A stretch of DNA of 5,564 nucleotides from an uncultured Eubacteriales bacterium (lineage in GTDB: Bacteria > Bacillota > Clostridia > Oscillospirales > Acutalibacteraceae): NCBI GenBank assembly GCA_900319615.1, contig ONPE01000102.1, forward strand, positions 1-5,564, in the 5' to 3' direction. Of the stretch, positions 4,346-5,564 are shown in pieces. The first letter of the stretch is position 1. Each line of letters starts with the position of its first letter. A model generated the notes under the pieces. That model did not search any database. It worked only from the letters and a program-made list of their open reading frames with translations, and was not told the origin of the DNA. The translations under genes were made by a program, and so were the position numbers.

Positions 4346-5564
4346 TTGGGAGTATATGAAGAACTGGTGGCGCGCGGACTGATCGCGCAGGTCACCGATG
4401 AAAAAGAGATAAGAGACCTCGTGAACAACGGCAAGGCGGTATTCTACATCGGCTTCGATCCGACAGCCGACAGCCTGCACGTCGGTCACTTTATGGCGCT
4501 GTGCCTGATGAAGAGGCTGCAGCTCGCCGGCAACAAGCCCATCGCCCTGATCGGCGGCGGTACCGCGATGATCGGCGACCCCTCCGGCAGGACAGATATG
4601 CGCCAGATGATGACTAAGGAGACCATCGACCACAACTGCGCCTGCTTCAAGGAGCAGATGAGCAAATTCATCGACTTCTCCGACGACAAGGCGCTCATGG
4701 TCAATAACGCCGACTGGCTGCTCGACCTCAACTATGTCGAGGTACTGCGTGAGGTCGGCGCGTGCTTCTCGGTCAACAATATGCTGCGCGCAGAGTGCTA
4801 CAAGCAGCGCATGGAGAAGGGCCTGTCCTTCCTCGAGTTCAACTACATGATCATGCAGAGCTACGATTTCTACGCCCTGTATCAAAAGTACGGCTGCAAT
4901 ATGCAGTTCGGCGGCGACGACCAGTGGAGCAATATGCTCGGCGGTACCGAGCTTATCCGCAGGAAGCTCGGCAAAGACGCCTACGCCATGACCATCAACC
5001 TGCTCCTCAACAGCGAGGGCAAGAAGATGGGCAAGACCCAGAAGGGCGCCGTATGGCTCGACGCAAACAAGACCACACCCTTCGAGTTCTACCAGTACTG
5101 GCGCAACGTCGACGACGCCGACGTTATCAAGTGCCTGAAGATGCTCACCTTCCTCCCGCTCGAGCAGATCGGCGAGATGGAGAAGTGGGAGGGCTCGCAG
5201 CTTAACAAGGCTAAGGAGATCCTCGCCTACGAGCTGACCAAGATGATCCACGGTGAGGATGAGGCGAACAAGGCTCAGGAGGGCGCACGCGCCCTCTTCG
5301 GCGGCGGCGCAGATACAGACAATATGCCCACCACACAGCTTGGCTGTGATGATTTTGCCGACGGCGGCATCGCGATACTCGATCTGCTGTTAAAGTGCGG
5401 CCTGATCCCCAGCAAGGGTGAGGGCAAGCGCCTTATCCAGCAGGGCGGTATCTCCGTCGATGACGAGAAGATCACCGATATGTTCACTAAGGTCGAGCAG
5501 AGCGCCTTTGATAAAGGTCATGTCATCATCAAAAAGGGCAAGAAGGTATACCATAAAGCGACAC
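4346..5564 (+). CDS. tyrS: Tyrosyl-tRNA synthetase, truncated at its 3' end by the window edge
   Basis: This class I aminoacyl-tRNA synthetase attaches tyrosine to tRNA-Tyr in the cytoplasm using ATP. From the TTG start 406 complete codons are visible and no stop is reached. Bacterial TyrRS is usually about 405-425 residues and often ends near a motif like the GKKVYHKA seen here, so only a few codons should be missing. Catalytic landmarks: FDPTADSLHVGH with the HIGH-type box HVGH at 45-48; GDPSGR; the tyrosine-pocket segment YMIMQSYDF starting at Tyr167, with Gln171 and Asp174; GGDDQWSN; and the KMSKS-type loop KMGKT at 227-231. The C-terminal part from about residue 341 (ILDLLLKCGLIPSKGEGKRLI) is an S4-type RNA-binding domain that holds the tRNA. 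It has its own promoter and an upstream terminator, so it is an independent unit. The identification is very secure. Confidence 0.96.
   Translation, partial: MGVYEELVARGLIAQVTDEKEIRDLVNNGKAVFYIGFDPTADSLHVGHFMALCLMKRLQLAGNKPIALIGGGTAMIGDPSGRTDMRQMMTKETIDHNCACFKEQMSKFIDFSDDKALMVNNADWLLDLNYVEVLREVGACFSVNNMLRAECYKQRMEKGLSFLEFNYMIMQSYDFYALYQKYGCNMQFGGDDQWSNMLGGTELIRRKLGKDAYAMTINLLLNSEGKKMGKTQKGAVWLDANKTTPFEFYQYWRNVDDADVIKCLKMLTFLPLEQIGEMEKWEGSQLNKAKEILAYELTKMIHGEDEANKAQEGARALFGGGADTDNMPTTQLGCDDFADGGIAILDLLLKCGLIPSKGEGKRLIQQGGISVDDEKITDMFTKVEQSAFDKGHVIIKKGKKVYHKAT

Noticed and set aside
4331..5251. 306-codon open frame on the minus strand
   Set aside because: It is antisense to tyrS, whose catalytic motifs are unmistakable, and it arises from the biased codon use of that gene. 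Its Leu/Val/His-rich product resembles no family.

Overview
This window looks like chromosomal DNA from a Gram-positive gut-type Clostridia, most likely a Ruminococcus or another Oscillospiraceae. The inference rests on moderately GC-rich genes separated by long AT-rich spacers, strong GGAGG ribosome-binding sites, a DegV-family protein, a clostridial-looking tyrosyl-tRNA synthetase, and a secreted NlpC/P60 enzyme with peptidoglycan-binding repeats. All four recognisable genes lie on the + strand.

Layout. Positions 1-288 are the 3' end of an unrecognised protein, closed by a good intrinsic terminator at 352-379. A 534-base AT-rich spacer follows. It carries a perfect 17-bp palindrome (595-611) and two sigma-A-type promoters (622-651 and 706-734), which drive a 533-residue exported NlpC/P60 peptidoglycan hydrolase (856-2457). 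That enzyme has two peptidoglycan-binding domains and, unusually, a C-terminal membrane anchor. It ends in a 13-bp stem-loop (2508-2543).

The next spacer (2458-2927) contains a run of hairpins with competing pairings, a half copy of a palindromic motif, and a promoter overlapped by an inverted repeat. It leads to a DegV-family fatty-acid-binding protein (2928-3806). Directly after that stop codon come three 24-bp tandem repeats, each a short inverted repeat followed by T-rich sequence.

The spacer 3879-4345 is built of repeats: a 67-bp tandem duplication, two copies of the palindrome ACACCATA-G-TATGGTGT about 149 bp apart, and a strong 16-bp terminator hairpin between them. A near-consensus promoter (4260-4288) then drives tyrS from a TTG start at 4346. 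tyrS runs off the right edge only a few codons before its expected end.

Functionally these look like separate housekeeping transcription units (wall remodelling, exogenous fatty-acid handling, tRNA charging) rather than one pathway. I see no defence system, mobile element gene, CRISPR array, tRNA or rRNA. The most unusual content is in the spacers: a small palindrome family seen three times, tandem duplications, and a candidate structured RNA upstream of degV. None of these could be matched to a named family by eye.
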